64,000 nt of DNA from Oegoconia quadripuncta (GCA_949316235.1 OX438748.1:36114036-36178035), one strand, 5' to 3'; shown: positions 51,288 through 62,308, numbered from the stretch's first letter. Notes: generated by a model from the letters alone, not told the origin. Numbers and translations: made by a program.

Positions 51288-51625
51288 ACCGCCTCCGTGG
51301 CCCAATGTAAACAACATAGGGTTTACGATGGGTTCGTTCCCCAGCGCAGAACCGAGTACTGAACATGTGTTTAGTACTCGTTTTGGTTGGTGGTAGGGCA
51401 TTTAAAAAAATGTCCGCCTGGCTAGCTACCACCATCTTATCTAAGTCTGCCGCCAAACAGCAATGCTAATATCATTGTTTTATTCCGATGATTAGGGATA
51501 AGATAACCAGTCCCCCAAATAAGATGGAGTTTTCGGATCATAACGCTTCCACCTTCGGCCTCATCTTAACTTAACATCAGGTGTGATTGAAGGCAGAGCT
51601 AACCCGTTGTGCATAAGAAAAAAAA
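51288..51625 (+). repeat. SINE family A, full-length
   Basis: Head CCGCCTCCGTGGCCCAATGT and GGGTTTACGATGGGTTCG, body TTGGTTGGTGGTAGGGCATT, tail GTGATTGAAGGCAGAGCTAA then CCCGTTGTGCATAAGAAAA. Confidence 0.83.
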
Positions 51626-51807
51626 TACTGATGATGACTAAATGCCCTGATGATGCTCGATGGTGATGTAGGGTTGACTGATAGTTGGACAACGATACTG
51701 TGTGAGTGCGATCTATTCACTGATAATATTCAATACCATATCCGTATAATTTATAATTATAACTGGGAATATCACCAATTGTGTATGTGGTCTAACACAA
51801 TATGGGG

Positions 51808-51813
<6 letters not shown>

Positions 51814-51898
<85 letters not shown>
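51814..51898. repeat. (TG)n microsatellite
   Basis: About 42 uninterrupted TG units, the longest pure dinucleotide tract here. Open frames over it are artefacts. Confidence 0.97.
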
Positions 51899-51900
<2 letters not shown>

Positions 51901-52099
51901 TGTCGCGACACACACATCGCACATTCTACAGATAGTTGTACGGAGCCACCTCCTCAGGCGGCGTAACCATTGCACCTACTATATGAAAGTAAGTCAGCCA
52001 TTCTTCTCACATAAAACTATAATATCTGTTCTATAGCGGTACAGTGCAGTTAATTGCGAGTAGAACAATAACCACCGACATCGTGTTGGAGTATTTAAG

Positions 52100-52400
52100 C
52101 TGTGGGCCGTTCAGTTCTGTGAGAGCGTGTACATGAGATCCCCGTCACATTGTAGTCAGCAGCCTCTTTGTAGCGAGTTAAGGCAATTTTCTCAGAACGC
52201 GCCGGAAAATAAAATAATAGCGTCCCATTAGGTCCCCCCCCCCCCCTCCGCCCTCCCCTCTGCAGGCCGCGCGGCTCAAAGACTGTGGCGGTAATCGTCG
52301 GGAATAATGTGAGCGCGACGGAGACGCTTCGGACCGACACGCGAAGGTACCGGCAACGTTCGCGAACTTCATATTATACATAAAGTAATTATTGACAAAC
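52100..52400. other. GC-rich island
   Basis: C-run CCCCCCCCCCCCCTCCG (about 52236), then TGGCGGTAATCGTCGGGAAT, then GTGAGCGCGACGGAGACG. Candidate regulatory patch. Confidence 0.3.
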
Positions 52401-52939
52401 AGAACGGACGTCACCCGCTCGAGCCTCAGTTAGGATAAACGGGCAAGAAGTACTTTTTTTTTATTATAAAAATATTAGGATTCATTTCACATACTATATG
52501 TGAATTCCAGAAATTTACCAATACTACTTGTAACCATCAAAATTAATTTACAAAACTACGTTATATTGTTTTCAGTTCAGTTTAGTTAGTCATTTTCAGT
52601 TTAGCTATAAACTCTTACATCCAAAATCTAAACTTAATGTTTGGTATTTACACTAGAGCATTCTTCGGTATTTAGTGTCTAATCAAGTACCCGAGGGAAA
52701 TGATTGGTGCCTTATTCAATAAAATTTATGGCATTCTAAAAGAACATCTCCCCAGCATGATCAGGCTTGAACACCGATATGTTTATCGAGGGAAAGTTTA
52801 GACTTAGTTGAATGGCGAGCTTACTGGAACATTTACTGTGACAATAATTTTTTTTTATGCACGACGGGTTCGTACTTTATTAATAATAGTTCCGTGGAAA
52901 TCTGGTCACTGGCTCTGCTGACACTGGCCCCTGTCTCGA

Positions 52940-53370
52940 GCGCGACACTTCACGTATAGCTGTAGGGCTCCCTCGGGTGTCGGGATCCTTTCTCTTCGTA
53001 GATGCATCTGTGGTCGTGACGTCGACTTCTCGGGCCTTCATGGAGTGTCTTGACACAAGAGTGTTGCCCGTTCTTCTCGTAATTTACCCTTGAATGACGT
53101 AAACCGTCGTATCTGCTATTGTTGAATCTAACGGACACATAGGACGATGTGGTATGAAACAGGACGGTATGTCTTTGCCTCCTTGGAACATGGTTCTGGT
53201 AATAGTAAAGGCTTTCCTTCTGACTCACTATCCGGCACCGGGTGTAGCAGTCGGGACAGTTGACACATCATCACCATATCAGCCGGAAGACGTCCACTGC
53301 TGAAAACAGTTGAAAACATAAAAGACCACAAATATAGGGAAATCGACTCCGAATACTTTTTCAATGGATT
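52940..53370 (-). pseudogene. Possible mobile-element coding remnant
   Basis: Two overlapping minus frames contain GKPLLLPEPCSKEAKTYRPV then SYHIVLC. This vaguely recalls the region before RT motif 1 in LINEs (IPKPGK..YRPI). Nothing diagnostic follows, so the assignment is weak. GACGTCCACTGCTGAAAAC at 53288 is a typical lepidopteran repeat word. Confidence 0.25.
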
Positions 53371-53714
53371 GTAAACAAGTGATACTAAGATATACTATAA
53401 TAATTTCATTTGTTAAAATCTGTTGGAAAGAATAATAGGACAGAAGCTTTTATTTGTCAGTCAATTATGTTTTTTTCTGTTATGTTATTTTGACATGATC
53501 TTTAAATTGTTTCTCAGTTAAATTCATGATATTATCAGGTGAACGGTTATAAGAGCGTGCACACTGTGTCCCACAAATGACGTATTAACTTTGTTTAGTC
53601 TGAACATGGGGGTATCCCATCCCATTTGACCTTATCTCTCCAATTTAACGTTTTCAGATTAATCCGCGCGGACCCAATTTCTTACACTTAGATATTTTAG
53701 TTTCCTTATTTTTT

Positions 53715-54005
53715 TATGCGCAACGAGTTTGCATTTGACCTCAATGCCACCTGATGTTAATTGATGATGAGGCTGAAGATAGAAGCGTGCTCATCCGGAT
53801 CCCCAATTATATTTTGGGGGACTGGTTATCTTATTTATAACAACCGGAACAAACGATGCTGTTAATATTGTTGTTTGACGGCAGAGTTAGATAAGATGGT
53901 GGCTAGCCAGGCGGACATTTAAAATGCCCCCGCTGGGAATCGAAGCCACGACCTCCGATTCGTAAGCCCTATGTTGTTTACATTGAGCCACGGATGCGGT
54001 TATCC
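53715..54005 (-). repeat. SINE family A, near-complete, minus strand
   Basis: Minus strand: GCATCCGTGGCTCAATGTAA, then GGTCGTGGCTTCGATTCCC, then GGGGGCATTTTAAATGTCCG, then the shared tail. Confidence 0.8.
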
Positions 54006-54442
54006 TTTTGGAATTGCGTAAATAGATATAGGTAGGTACGTACCCATAGGAAGAACTCCGCTATTTAGTCTTGAAATGTTATTCATGCAATTATTTTCAA
54101 CCAAAATAAGTGTTAATTAACTGCATTGAATAAGAATAAAAATAGTTTATTATGAACGCCACAACACGATAGAAATACAAAGAAGTAGTAAATTATAACT
54201 AAAATAGAAATACAGTTATGAAGAAGATGTCACGCGTTGCGGCGTGCACAAATGGGTTAGCACTCAGCTCATGCTTCGGGTAGTGTTATTCCTCTATGCT
54301 GCGACGAATCACAGCGCTGGTTTTCAATGCCCCCAAATGCCCACGTGAGGTACAATAATGACCAGCATATTAATAAATAATTATAGTCGGGTTAGTGTAT
54401 GTATAGTGTAGTGTAAATATACAAAATAATATTATAGATAAA

Positions 54443-54775
54443 TACGTCAGAATATGGATATAGTGAGACTGTGAATGTATACGTCAGAATATGGATATAG
54501 TGAGACTGAGAATGTATACGTCAGAATATGGATATAGTGAGACTGTGAATGTATACGTCAGAATATGGATATAGTGAGACTGAGAATGTATACGTCAGAA
54601 TATGGATATAGTGAGACTGTGAATGTATACGTCAGAATATGGATATAGTGAGACTGAGAATGTATACGTCAGAATATGGATATAGTGAGACTGTGAATGT
54701 ATACGTCAGAATATGGATATAGTGAGACTGTGAATGTATACGTCAGAATATGGATATAGTGAGACTGTGAATGTA
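54443..54775. repeat. 37-bp tandem repeat, nine units, with two-unit alternation
   Basis: Unit TACGTCAGAATATGGATATA followed by GTGAGACTGTGAATGTA. Units differ by ACTGTGAA versus ACTGAGAA, in the order T,A,T,A,T,A,T,T,T. The first six form three 74-bp dimers; the last three are the T type only. Confidence 0.96.
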
Positions 54776-55334
54776 TAGACTAGTATAATATAATTAGGCT
54801 ACTGCTTCAAGCCAGTCTGTCGAGACGGTGGCCGCAATGAGATTCACATGAGATTGTAAATTAACGTGTTTTGGGAGCTCTTTGATTATAGAATATTGAT
54901 CAAATTCTTTTATATACATACAATTAAAAGCTGCCAAAAAGAGGCAAGTCCGCTTTTATTTATTTTGAACAATGATTGAAATTAAATGGCGGATATAGAA
55001 TTCTCGCGAGCCGATTTGTACTTTAAGGAGGCACATTACATCGCTTCAAAAATTGACAAAGCGACTCCAGAGTTACAAAAGTCGCGATTAGATCATCCCC
55101 CCCTCCCGCGCCGCCGGAAGGAAGGAAGCCGCCAAATTAGGGGCTCTCAGAGTCTCTTACACGCTCCCCCCCCCCCCCGCCCCCCGCCCCCTTCCCCGTC
55201 GCCCGCGACGAGAGGCTGGTAATTGTTTGCGCCCATTAGTAAGCGCTTTGAACTGAACCAGGAGCCACGAAGACGTTGATGCGGCCTGGTGCGGCCGGCC
55301 GCAGCTGCTCGCACTAGACGGAGTCGACAACTAT
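54776..55334. other. Intergenic with GC-rich island
   Basis: 54990-55320 carries CCCCCCCCCCCGCCCCCCGC and TAATTGTTTGCGCCCATTAG. The 78-codon plus frame (MADIEFSRADLY) begins plausibly but dissolves into proline and arginine runs and has no recognised domain. Confidence 0.35.
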
Positions 55335-55475
55335 TGACGACCTGTTTGGTGTAGTTGTTAGAAACTCTGACTGCTATACCAAACGTTCGCGGGTTCGAAC
55401 CCCGCTAGAGCATATGTTTGTATGATTACAGACGTGTGTAACGGAGTTATTGATGTTTTTCGTTTTATATACCGG
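55335..55475 (+). repeat. SINE family B, 5' part
   Basis: CCTGTTTGGTGTAGTTGTTA, then CGCGGGTTCGAACCCCGCTA, then GAGTTATTGATGTTTTTCGT, stopping abruptly at 55475. Confidence 0.78.
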
Positions 55476-55476
55476 A

Positions 55477-55590
55477 TGACTTTTTTACCGTAAGGAAAAA
55501 ATAGGGCATATTAGGTAAGTGAAATATAACAAATAAGGTACTGGCATATGTAGTTTGTTTTTGTCTTCTTTCAAAACCATAATCGAATAA
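55477..55590 (+). repeat. Dispersed repeat, pair with 41.2 kb
   Basis: CCGGATGACTTTTTTACCGT, then AAATAGGGCATATTAGGTAA, then CTTTCAAAACCATAATCG. It directly follows the SINE break. Confidence 0.6.
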
Positions 55591-55764
55591 AGCGTTGTGT
55601 CATTTGACACTCGCGTTTGTAGCCTATTGTACATAATAACACCATTAAATTAGATAAATAAAAAAACATGGAGAACTTCCAAATAAACGCTCGATAGGAA
55701 CCCTACAGACCCGCCAGCCAGTGCATTATCAATCTCCGACCGACGAGTGCGTCGGTCACAGACA

Positions 55765-55812
55765 GACAGACTAGATGGCGCTGTGTGTATGTGCAGGATA
55801 TTTATTATTATT
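55765..55812 (+). repeat. SINE family B, tail fragment
   Basis: GACTAGATGGCGCTGTGTGT, then ATGTGCAGGATATTTATTAT. It may be the far end of the SINE that starts at 55335. Confidence 0.55.
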
Positions 55813-56873
55813 ACTGCAGAATCAAATAGCATTATAGCACAGCTCAAAATTGTATGCGGACCAAATCGTGGTGGGTGTGCACTACACGGGTCCAGGCACC
55901 CAGCTCGCTCGCTGAGTGGACACTTTGAATATTCAAGAGAGTTATCTCGGAACGTAGTGATTAAACTTATTAGCAACGATTTTTATTCGCTCCAATTTCA
56001 AAAAAGTTAAAAATTTATTTCACAATAAAATGTGCATGGGATATACTTCGTAACACAAATAATATAATTGACGTCCAATCACCAAGTACTTAACAAAATT
56101 TATTAAACTGTTTACCTGAATATTCTCAGTACCTACGTCGCCGCCGCCTCGCTTGTCTCACTATCTCGATGCCACCTCCATGATTCGCACGTCCCTTGAT
56201 ACCATCGACGCGACGCAACAGCAGCGATTGAACTGAATAAAGACTTCGCTCTGAGAGTGCATTAACTAGGCACGAGACGACTCCACGGCGACATGTCGAC
56301 TGCCATAACTACACACATTACACAATACATACATTACACGAAAATAAACGTAAACATTGGAGTTTGTACCTATATTTACATGCATTTCCACAGCGCGGCA
56401 TCGCGCGCCCTTCACTTAACCTAACAGAATTCGGGTGGACACGTCGCCTCCACATCAAACAAAGTTTCGTGAGATGTTTTCTTTTCAGTAATATTGGGAA
56501 TTAGGTTAGAAGATCGAGGACGGGGGTTCAATCAATGCGACTCGTAGTCTATTGTGATTTTGGAGGAACAAGGTCGTTTAAACAAGCATATTTCAGTATT
56601 GATGCTGACTAAAGCACTTATTACACTATCCTATTTGTAGGAAATCTAATTAGGAAATAGGAAGATGTAATCAAAGTTAGAACAGTTAGGGCCATATTAA
56701 TAAATCGATCTTGAGATTGAGACCGCGCTTCAGTCACAATACTATTTTTTTGATTCTGTTTTAATATCCAATAGATTCTCAAACGTCAACTTAAGGGCAT
56801 CTCAATGTTGAGAACGGTTTATTAATATAGCCCTTAGATTCCGATTTAGTGGATTGGAAGGGCCCGACCGCAA
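55813..56873. other. Intergenic, nothing recognised
   Basis: No domain in any frame. 56130-56300 is CpG-enriched. Confidence 0.4.
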
Positions 56874-56998
56874 GCATCCAAAATGCAGAGACTAACTCCG
56901 GTATACATTGGGTTGGATGGGAGGATGGATTCTGTTAATTAAAATATCCTTACATCAACCAGCAATGTATGCCAAATTAGTCTCTGCATTTAGGATGG
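56874..56998. repeat. Short fold-back element
   Basis: GCATCCAAAATGCAGAGACTA on the left and TAGTCTCTGCATTTAGGATGG on the right are inverted; arms about 45 bp, total about 125 bp. Confidence 0.7.
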
Positions 56999-57060
56999 TA
57001 TAATAAGCGCTGCCTGGCTTCCGATTTCCTAATTAGAGTGTTCCTAATTAGACTTCCTAA

Positions 57061-57306
57061 AAGTAGGATCGTGTAATAAGCGTTCAAGTGATATGCGTCT
57101 AAGTTGGATCGTGTAATAAGCGTTCATGTGATATGCGTCTAAGTTGGATCGTGTAATAAGCGTTCATGTGATATGCGTCTAAGTTGGATCGTGTAATAAG
57201 CGTTCATGTGATATGCGTCTAAGTTGGATCGTGTAATAAGCGTTCATGTGATATGCGTCTAAGTTGGATCGTGTAATAAGCGTTCAAGTGATATGCGTCT
57301 AAGTTG
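57061..57306. repeat. 40-bp tandem repeat, six units
   Basis: Unit AAGTTGGATCGTGTAATAAG followed by CGTTCATGTGATATGCGTCT. First and last units have CAAGTG in place of CATGTG; the first also has AAGTAGG. Middle units are identical, which suggests recent expansion. Confidence 0.96.
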
Positions 57307-57689
57307 CAGTAAACCATTGCACAACGGTTAAACACGCAAATGAGACAAGGTATCAACATATACTATTATAAATCCATGTATTTAATTATTACCTTCAGAA
57401 TGTAGGTTAACTTCACTATAAAGGAAAACATCATAAAACCTTTCAAAATCAGACGTCGAATATTGTGTATTATATTATAGCAAAGAATATCAATAAAGTT
57501 GCGAGACGTCTCGTCGTTGTCCGCAGTTCAACAATAATTGGAAAAGCTGATTCTTTCAAAAAGTATACTCTATATTTTTTTCCGAAACGCTCCGTTCTCA
57601 ATAGCGTTTCGTCAGCATTGCCTACTTGGCTCATTCGCTTTGGAATATTTGTCGCAGAAATTATTAAACAGCAATCGCACAAAGGAGTT

Positions 57690-58040
57690 CGCGAATCCAT
57701 TACACAGCGACAGGGGGGGTGAGGGGGGGGGGGGGGGGGGGGGGTGGATATTAACCCATGCACGAGTCTCAATGGGCGCTGGAGACGATTGCTTTTAGCG
57801 ACGATATCGAGCAATCGAGTGAAATTCAATAAGTATCCATAAAGCTGCTCGAGTATCAGTGCCGTCGGGTAATGGGTGGCAAAGGTTCCATTTAGCGCAC
57901 CTCGCGGGGGGCGGGGGGGGGGGGGAGGGGGGGGAGGGGGAGAGTTAATGCACGTATTGTGCGCGTGTTGGAGACATTTGCGCCTCTCGAGTCGAGGCGC
58001 CATCGAGAGCGCTCGAGGGCGGCCCATTAGGGCTCCGCGG

Positions 58041-58077
<37 letters not shown>

Positions 58078-58080
58078 AGC
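57690..58080. other. GC-rich island with very long G runs and (CCGGCT)n
   Basis: It has a 22-G run (57723-57744), a second G-rich block (57906-57941) and (GGCTCC)n at 58042-58077. Between them are TTAACCCATGCACGAG, GCGACGATATCGAGCAATCG and GTAATGGGTGGCAAAGG. The 185-codon minus frame is compositional. It is the strongest G-quadruplex candidate in the window. Confidence 0.45.
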
Positions 58081-58454
58081 CGCTGCACCTACCTACCTAC
58101 TGTGCGGTACTGAAGAGGTCGGAGGCTTTAGCATATGTAGCGGACTCCGGACCTCCTTTCAATAAATTTCAAGATACTTCTTTTTAGCGAGTCGATATAA
58201 AAACATCAAATTCTTGAGTACCAGAACGCGGTGACCCGTGCTGATGCTATAAAATAGAACTTTATTGAGGACTAAGAAAAAACACAATTGAAATTACTTA
58301 TATCTTATAGAAAAAATACGCCGTCCAACTCGCATCCGTGAGGCATAGTACCTAGTACGCTAGCGCTACTGCCCCGCTGAATGCATCAGCTCAGCTGCTG
58401 AGCAAAGTCCAGGAGAGCAAAGGCGTGGACCAGTCTAACGGATAAATATATTAT

Positions 58455-58690
58455 TGGCGCCGATTGGTGTAGTGGATAGTGACCCTGTCAGCGAAACCAA
58501 CGGTTGCGGATTCGAATCCCGCGACGGGTAAATGTTTGTGTGATGAGTATGAACATTTATTCCTGAGTCATGGATGTTTACATAAATATTTATGTATGTT
58601 TATCCGTTATCTAGTATCCATAGTACAAGCTTTGTTTAGTTTGGGACTAGATGATTGGTGTAAGTGTCCGAATTATTTATTTATTTATTT
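58455..58690 (+). repeat. SINE family B-related, full-length
   Basis: Head GCCGATTGGTGTAGTGGATA, B-box GGATTCGAATCCCGC, body AATGTTTGTGTGATGAGTAT, then TAGTATCCATAGTACAAGC, tail (TTAT)n. Confidence 0.82.
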
Positions 58691-58849
58691 ATTATTAAAT
58701 ATTTAAAACAATAAAGATTTCTATTCTATTATTATATTAGTTTAAATTCTATTTTACCCTCTTTTGAGGGTATTACCTTATTATTATTATTATTATTATT
58801 TTGTATAATAAAGAGTGTAGGACTAAGAAGACTATTTAGATGATAATCA

Positions 58850-59000
58850 TCACTAGACATAACCAGCTCGTTCGCATGCCAGGCTATTTCACAATTAATA
58901 TTTAAATATTATTGTACCTCTTGTATGTAAAAGATTGTTTCTTAAAAGAGCAACACTTCGAGTTGGTTGCTCGTTCTTCTTAGATTCTATATTTTTAATT
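58850..59000 (+). repeat. Family L fragment
   Basis: CATAACCAGCTCGTTCGCAT, then GCCAGGCTATTTCACAATTA, then AAGAGCAACACTTCGAGTTG. Confidence 0.6.
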
Positions 59001-59780
59001 AAATTAGGAATGGCGTCGAAAATTATAATTAATATAAGGGAGTCCAGGTGTAAATATTATATAATTTTAATTTCGAAAAGCGTGTCAGTTGGTTGTGGTT
59101 GCGATTATTTCGATTTATTCCTCCAACCCACGAGGGGTTTGACATAGTATCGCTAAAAAAGTAAAGTTTGGGGATGTTTTGATTTATTTCGATGGATTCT
59201 CTTGCCATAGTTGGTTCTCGGGGTTCAAAAGCCAAAAGACAGCCAGAAAGCATTCAAATGATGTAACCTCCTCGAATTTGGTATCAATAGGTCAAGCGGT
59301 TTTAGTTGCGTTAAATCACAGATCACACTTGCACCCCCAAGACTTGAATTACGCATTATTCTCACAAAACATGGATAAATTGCTCACTTTAATTTGCATT
59401 AAATTGCATCTCAATAGTCATATACACTTTTGAACATTATTAAGCACCTAAAAACTCACAATTATCGACTTGAGAGGTTGCTTTAACATGAGTGTGTAAA
59501 GAAAGAAAGAAAGAAAAACGTTTATTCAGCTTACAATGGGCATGTACATGAAAATTTTTTGAGAAATTAAAACTAAAACATAATAATGCAAGCTGACATA
59601 GGTTCCAGCTCAGCATAATGCTGTGGCAAGAACCATATAGTGCCGAGTATATTAATTCTGTGCCACAGCGCTGATTTTCAGCTGGCACCTTTGTAGGAGG
59701 TTAGGCGCTCATAGAATAATTAAAAAAACAAAGAAATAAAATAATCGACTCCACATATTGTGTACCTATTTTACACATAC
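59001..59780. other. Intergenic; probable LINE 3' end
   Basis: 59490-59720 has (GAAA)n, then ACGTTTATTCAGCTTACAAT, then TGTGCCACAGCGCTGATTTT. It resembles the 3' end of an element on the minus strand and a diverged stretch at 54.23-54.32 kb. No protein motif. Confidence 0.4.
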
Positions 59781-60134
59781 ATAATTAAAGGTTAAACAAA
59801 CTTACCTAAGTGAAGTTTGACCATAATTATATGAGTCGTTACATCCGAAGGCATTTAAGTTCACCAGGTAGTCCACTCTTCTATGTACTAGGCATCAAGC
59901 ACAATTTCAGAGCTGAAAATGCTAAAAAAAAAAAAGTACAAGTACCCTCCTCCCGCGCCCCCACCCGGCCCCGACTCGTGCGCCGAAACGTCATTTCTTT
60001 AGAGTTTACTGGTATTTCGCAAACTTATGTGGGGGATATGGGTTATGGGAGGGTTCTTAAATGCCTTCGGATGTAACGACTCATATAATTATGGTCAAAC
60101 TTCACTTAGGTAAGTTTGTTTAACCTTTAATTAT
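59781..60134. repeat. Perfect 79-bp inverted repeat at the end of the DIRS-like element
   Basis: Arms 59781-59859 and 60056-60134 are exact reverse complements over 79 bp (ATAATTAAAGGTTAAACAAA at the outer end, GGCATTTAAG at the inner end) with a 196-bp spacer. The word CATTTAAGTTCACCAGGTAG occurs at 59851 and again at 60157. DIRS elements have inverted ends plus an internal complementary region, which could explain this; an inserted MITE is the alternative. Confidence 0.85.
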
Positions 60135-60275
60135 ACTTCGTCGTTACATCCTCGACATTTAAGTTCACCAGGTAGATGTTTAGCGCGTTTGCGAAATAAC
60201 ATTAGAACATTGGTTATACGTTTGACAATCAACTTTTATTTTATCAAACTACGTATCTTAATTATTATTATAATA

Positions 60276-61328
60276 TTAATTATTACAATCAAATACTGCT
60301 TCTGCAAATGCACTTTCTCCATCATTCATCAAGAGAGACCGATTGTAAAATTTTGCGAAAACAAGGGAGGTGCCCGTCCAACCTGCGGTTCTCTTAATTA
60401 GTTCGATAGACACGTCTTTACGGTGGGCTGCTGACGTAGAAGCGTGACGAGTGCTATGGGCAGAAAAGGTGTCAGTATCTATGCCGCTTTCTTCCATTAT
60501 CCCCTTGATCCATCGACTGATGGTTGAGGAACTTGCGTTAAGTATCGGCTTTTTAGTCGTGAGGAATAAAAGGTCAGTATTAGAGTTCATATATTCAGAG
60601 AGAACTGTTTCGTAATCTCAATATATGACGTAAGTAGTAAGTGCCTTTGCAGGACAAATCTCTTCCCTGATCGGGAAGAAAGGAATAATAAGACGTGGCA
60701 TTAGCCGACCAGGTGCCGAAGTTTTAATCAAATTTATTTAATTATTGAAATAATAATAAAAGATTATTATTTCAATAATGTCTTGATTAAATGTAATGCA
60801 AGACAATTTAATAAGGGATAGGGTCTGGACCCGTTGTCCTGAAGATAATGCAAGCAGACACGCTGTCTTTTTACAAATTCTATCTAAAGAAAAACTATCG
60901 TTTGGATATAGATTTCCTACAAAATCAAGAACTAACTTAGGATCCCACGTAAATTGATACCTCGGAAAAGCAGGTCTTTGCTTAAAGACGCCTTTCATAC
61001 ACCTTATCACTTGGTCATTCTCACTGAACCATTTGCCAAATATTATACTGAGGGCAGAACGGTAAGTGTTCAAGCTAGAGTAGCTTGCTCCCTTATTATA
61101 TTGAATTGTTAGAAATTCAAGAATTTGAGGAACGGTGGCATAATTTGCATAACAGTCAATATTTTCTGCAATGGAAAATTGCCACCACTTTTTCAATGCC
61201 ACATTGTATTGTTTTAGGGAATTTACTGAAAGGGAAGACACTATAATATCTACTGTATCTGGCTTGAGTGATCGTCGCCTATACGCTTCCCTGATAATTG
61301 GCACGACACCAGGATAAGGGTTCTCCAA
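60276..61328 (-). pseudogene. DIRS tyrosine recombinase, interrupted
   Basis: This enzyme would integrate a circular DNA copy by site-specific recombination. The first part (61328-60781) has the SAM-like core-binding region (SLSVNSLKQYNVALKKWWQF, GASYSSLNTYRSALS) and the first catalytic Arg (ALSSGQRVQTLSLIKL). A 17-bp palindrome then breaks the frame. The rest continues in IKTSAPGRLMPRLIIPFF and ICPAKALTTYV (about 60720-60620), then after one more break in LLFLTTKKPILNASS, FSAHSTRHASTSAA (the HxxR pair), IELIKRTAGWTGTS and FAKFYNRSL (nucleophile Tyr). The catalytic Arg, His, Arg and Tyr are all still visible, so decay is recent or light. A stop precedes the second ORF's first Met, so this is not functional as it stands. 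Confidence 0.87.
60741..60779. repeat. Perfect 17-bp palindrome interrupting the recombinase gene
   Basis: ATTATTGAAATAATAAT, 5-nt spacer, ATTATTATTTCAATAAT. It lies between the IIEI and INLIKTS parts of the recombinase frame and brings in a stop. Confidence 0.9.
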
Positions 61329-61427
61329 AAGGGATGCGGTTCTCTGAAAGGAGACATCAGTAATCAGTTATCAGTTGTCGGGATGAAAATACACAGGGTC
61401 TTTGCACGCCAGTGAATGGAGCAATGG

Positions 61428-62308
61428 CTACCATGGTTGACTTGGCCAGAAAGGCACAACCATGATGCCTGTGGCTTCGTTGTCGACAATTTTACGCAGA
61501 CATTTGAGAATAAGTGAGAATGGTGGGAAGGCGTAAAAGTAATAATTACTCCAATCCAGTGTAAACACGTCAATATTGAATGCGGACGGGTCTCGTTTCC
61601 ACGTTATGTACTTAGAGCATTTGTTGTTCAAACGAGATGCGAAGAGGTCTATCTCAGGCTGCCCAAAGTTGCTTACGATGTCTCTAAAGACAGTCTGTGA
61701 GAGATCCCATTCCGCATCAATATTGGTGCGTCTCGACTCCTCGTCAGCTTCGGTGTTGTCTTTCGATCTAATATATGATGTGAAAATATACAGTCGACGC
61801 TCTTCGCAAAATAACTATATCTCGCGTGTAATATCATTTAAATGATTATACTGTACGCCACCCATTCTGTTAATATATGAAATAGCTACAGTGTTATCGA
61901 TACGAAGTAAAATTTCTGAATCGTGCATTTCGCTTGCAGAACATTTTAGACCCATAAGAGCCGCTTTAAGCTCTTAAAAATTTATATGGAATATTCCCGA
62001 AATCCGCTGGCGCGCTCCCTGTTACACATTACGCCCCACCCTGATAAGGAGGCGTCTGAAAAAAATTCTAAAGCCTTTTGATCGCGACGCAAAGGATTCT
62101 TAGAAGACATAATATGTCCTTCCCACCATGTAAAATCAGGTAGTAAAGCTTTACTAATGGCCATTTTCTTGGTATAATCATCATTAGATCGTTGTAATGC
62201 TCGATATTTCTCACTTTCAAAACGTTTTGTGTATACCCAACCGTAGGCAATGGCTGGACAAGCTGAGGTGAGGACACCGACGAATTGAGCGAACTCCCTA
62301 ATCGTCAA
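61428..62308 (-). pseudogene. DIRS RNase H region
   Basis: From 62308: IREFAQFVGVLTSACPAIAY, then DASLSGWGV (first RNase H Asp), then after a break LKAALMGLKCSA (Glu segment expected nearby), ILLRIDNTVAISYINRMGG (Asp), then a TAG at about 61815, then SYIRSKDNTEADEESR, FGQPEIDLFASRLNNKC, WKRDPSAFNIDVF, FYAFPPFSLILKCLRKI and MVVPFWPSQPW. These phrases are characteristic of DIRS-type RT/RNase H polyproteins. At least one stop and one frameshift are present. Confidence 0.85.

Noticed and set aside
54443..54775. CRISPR array
   Set aside because: Units are contiguous with no unique spacers, and this is an animal genome.
54986..55222. 78-codon plus frame starting MADIEFSRADLYFKEAHYIA
   Set aside because: The start looks gene-like but the remainder is a GC-run artefact; no splice-compatible partner exon or homologue was recognised.
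57470..58027. 185-codon minus frame with proline blocks
   Set aside because: Spans two G runs that read as proline; no domain, and it crosses an intergenic-looking region.
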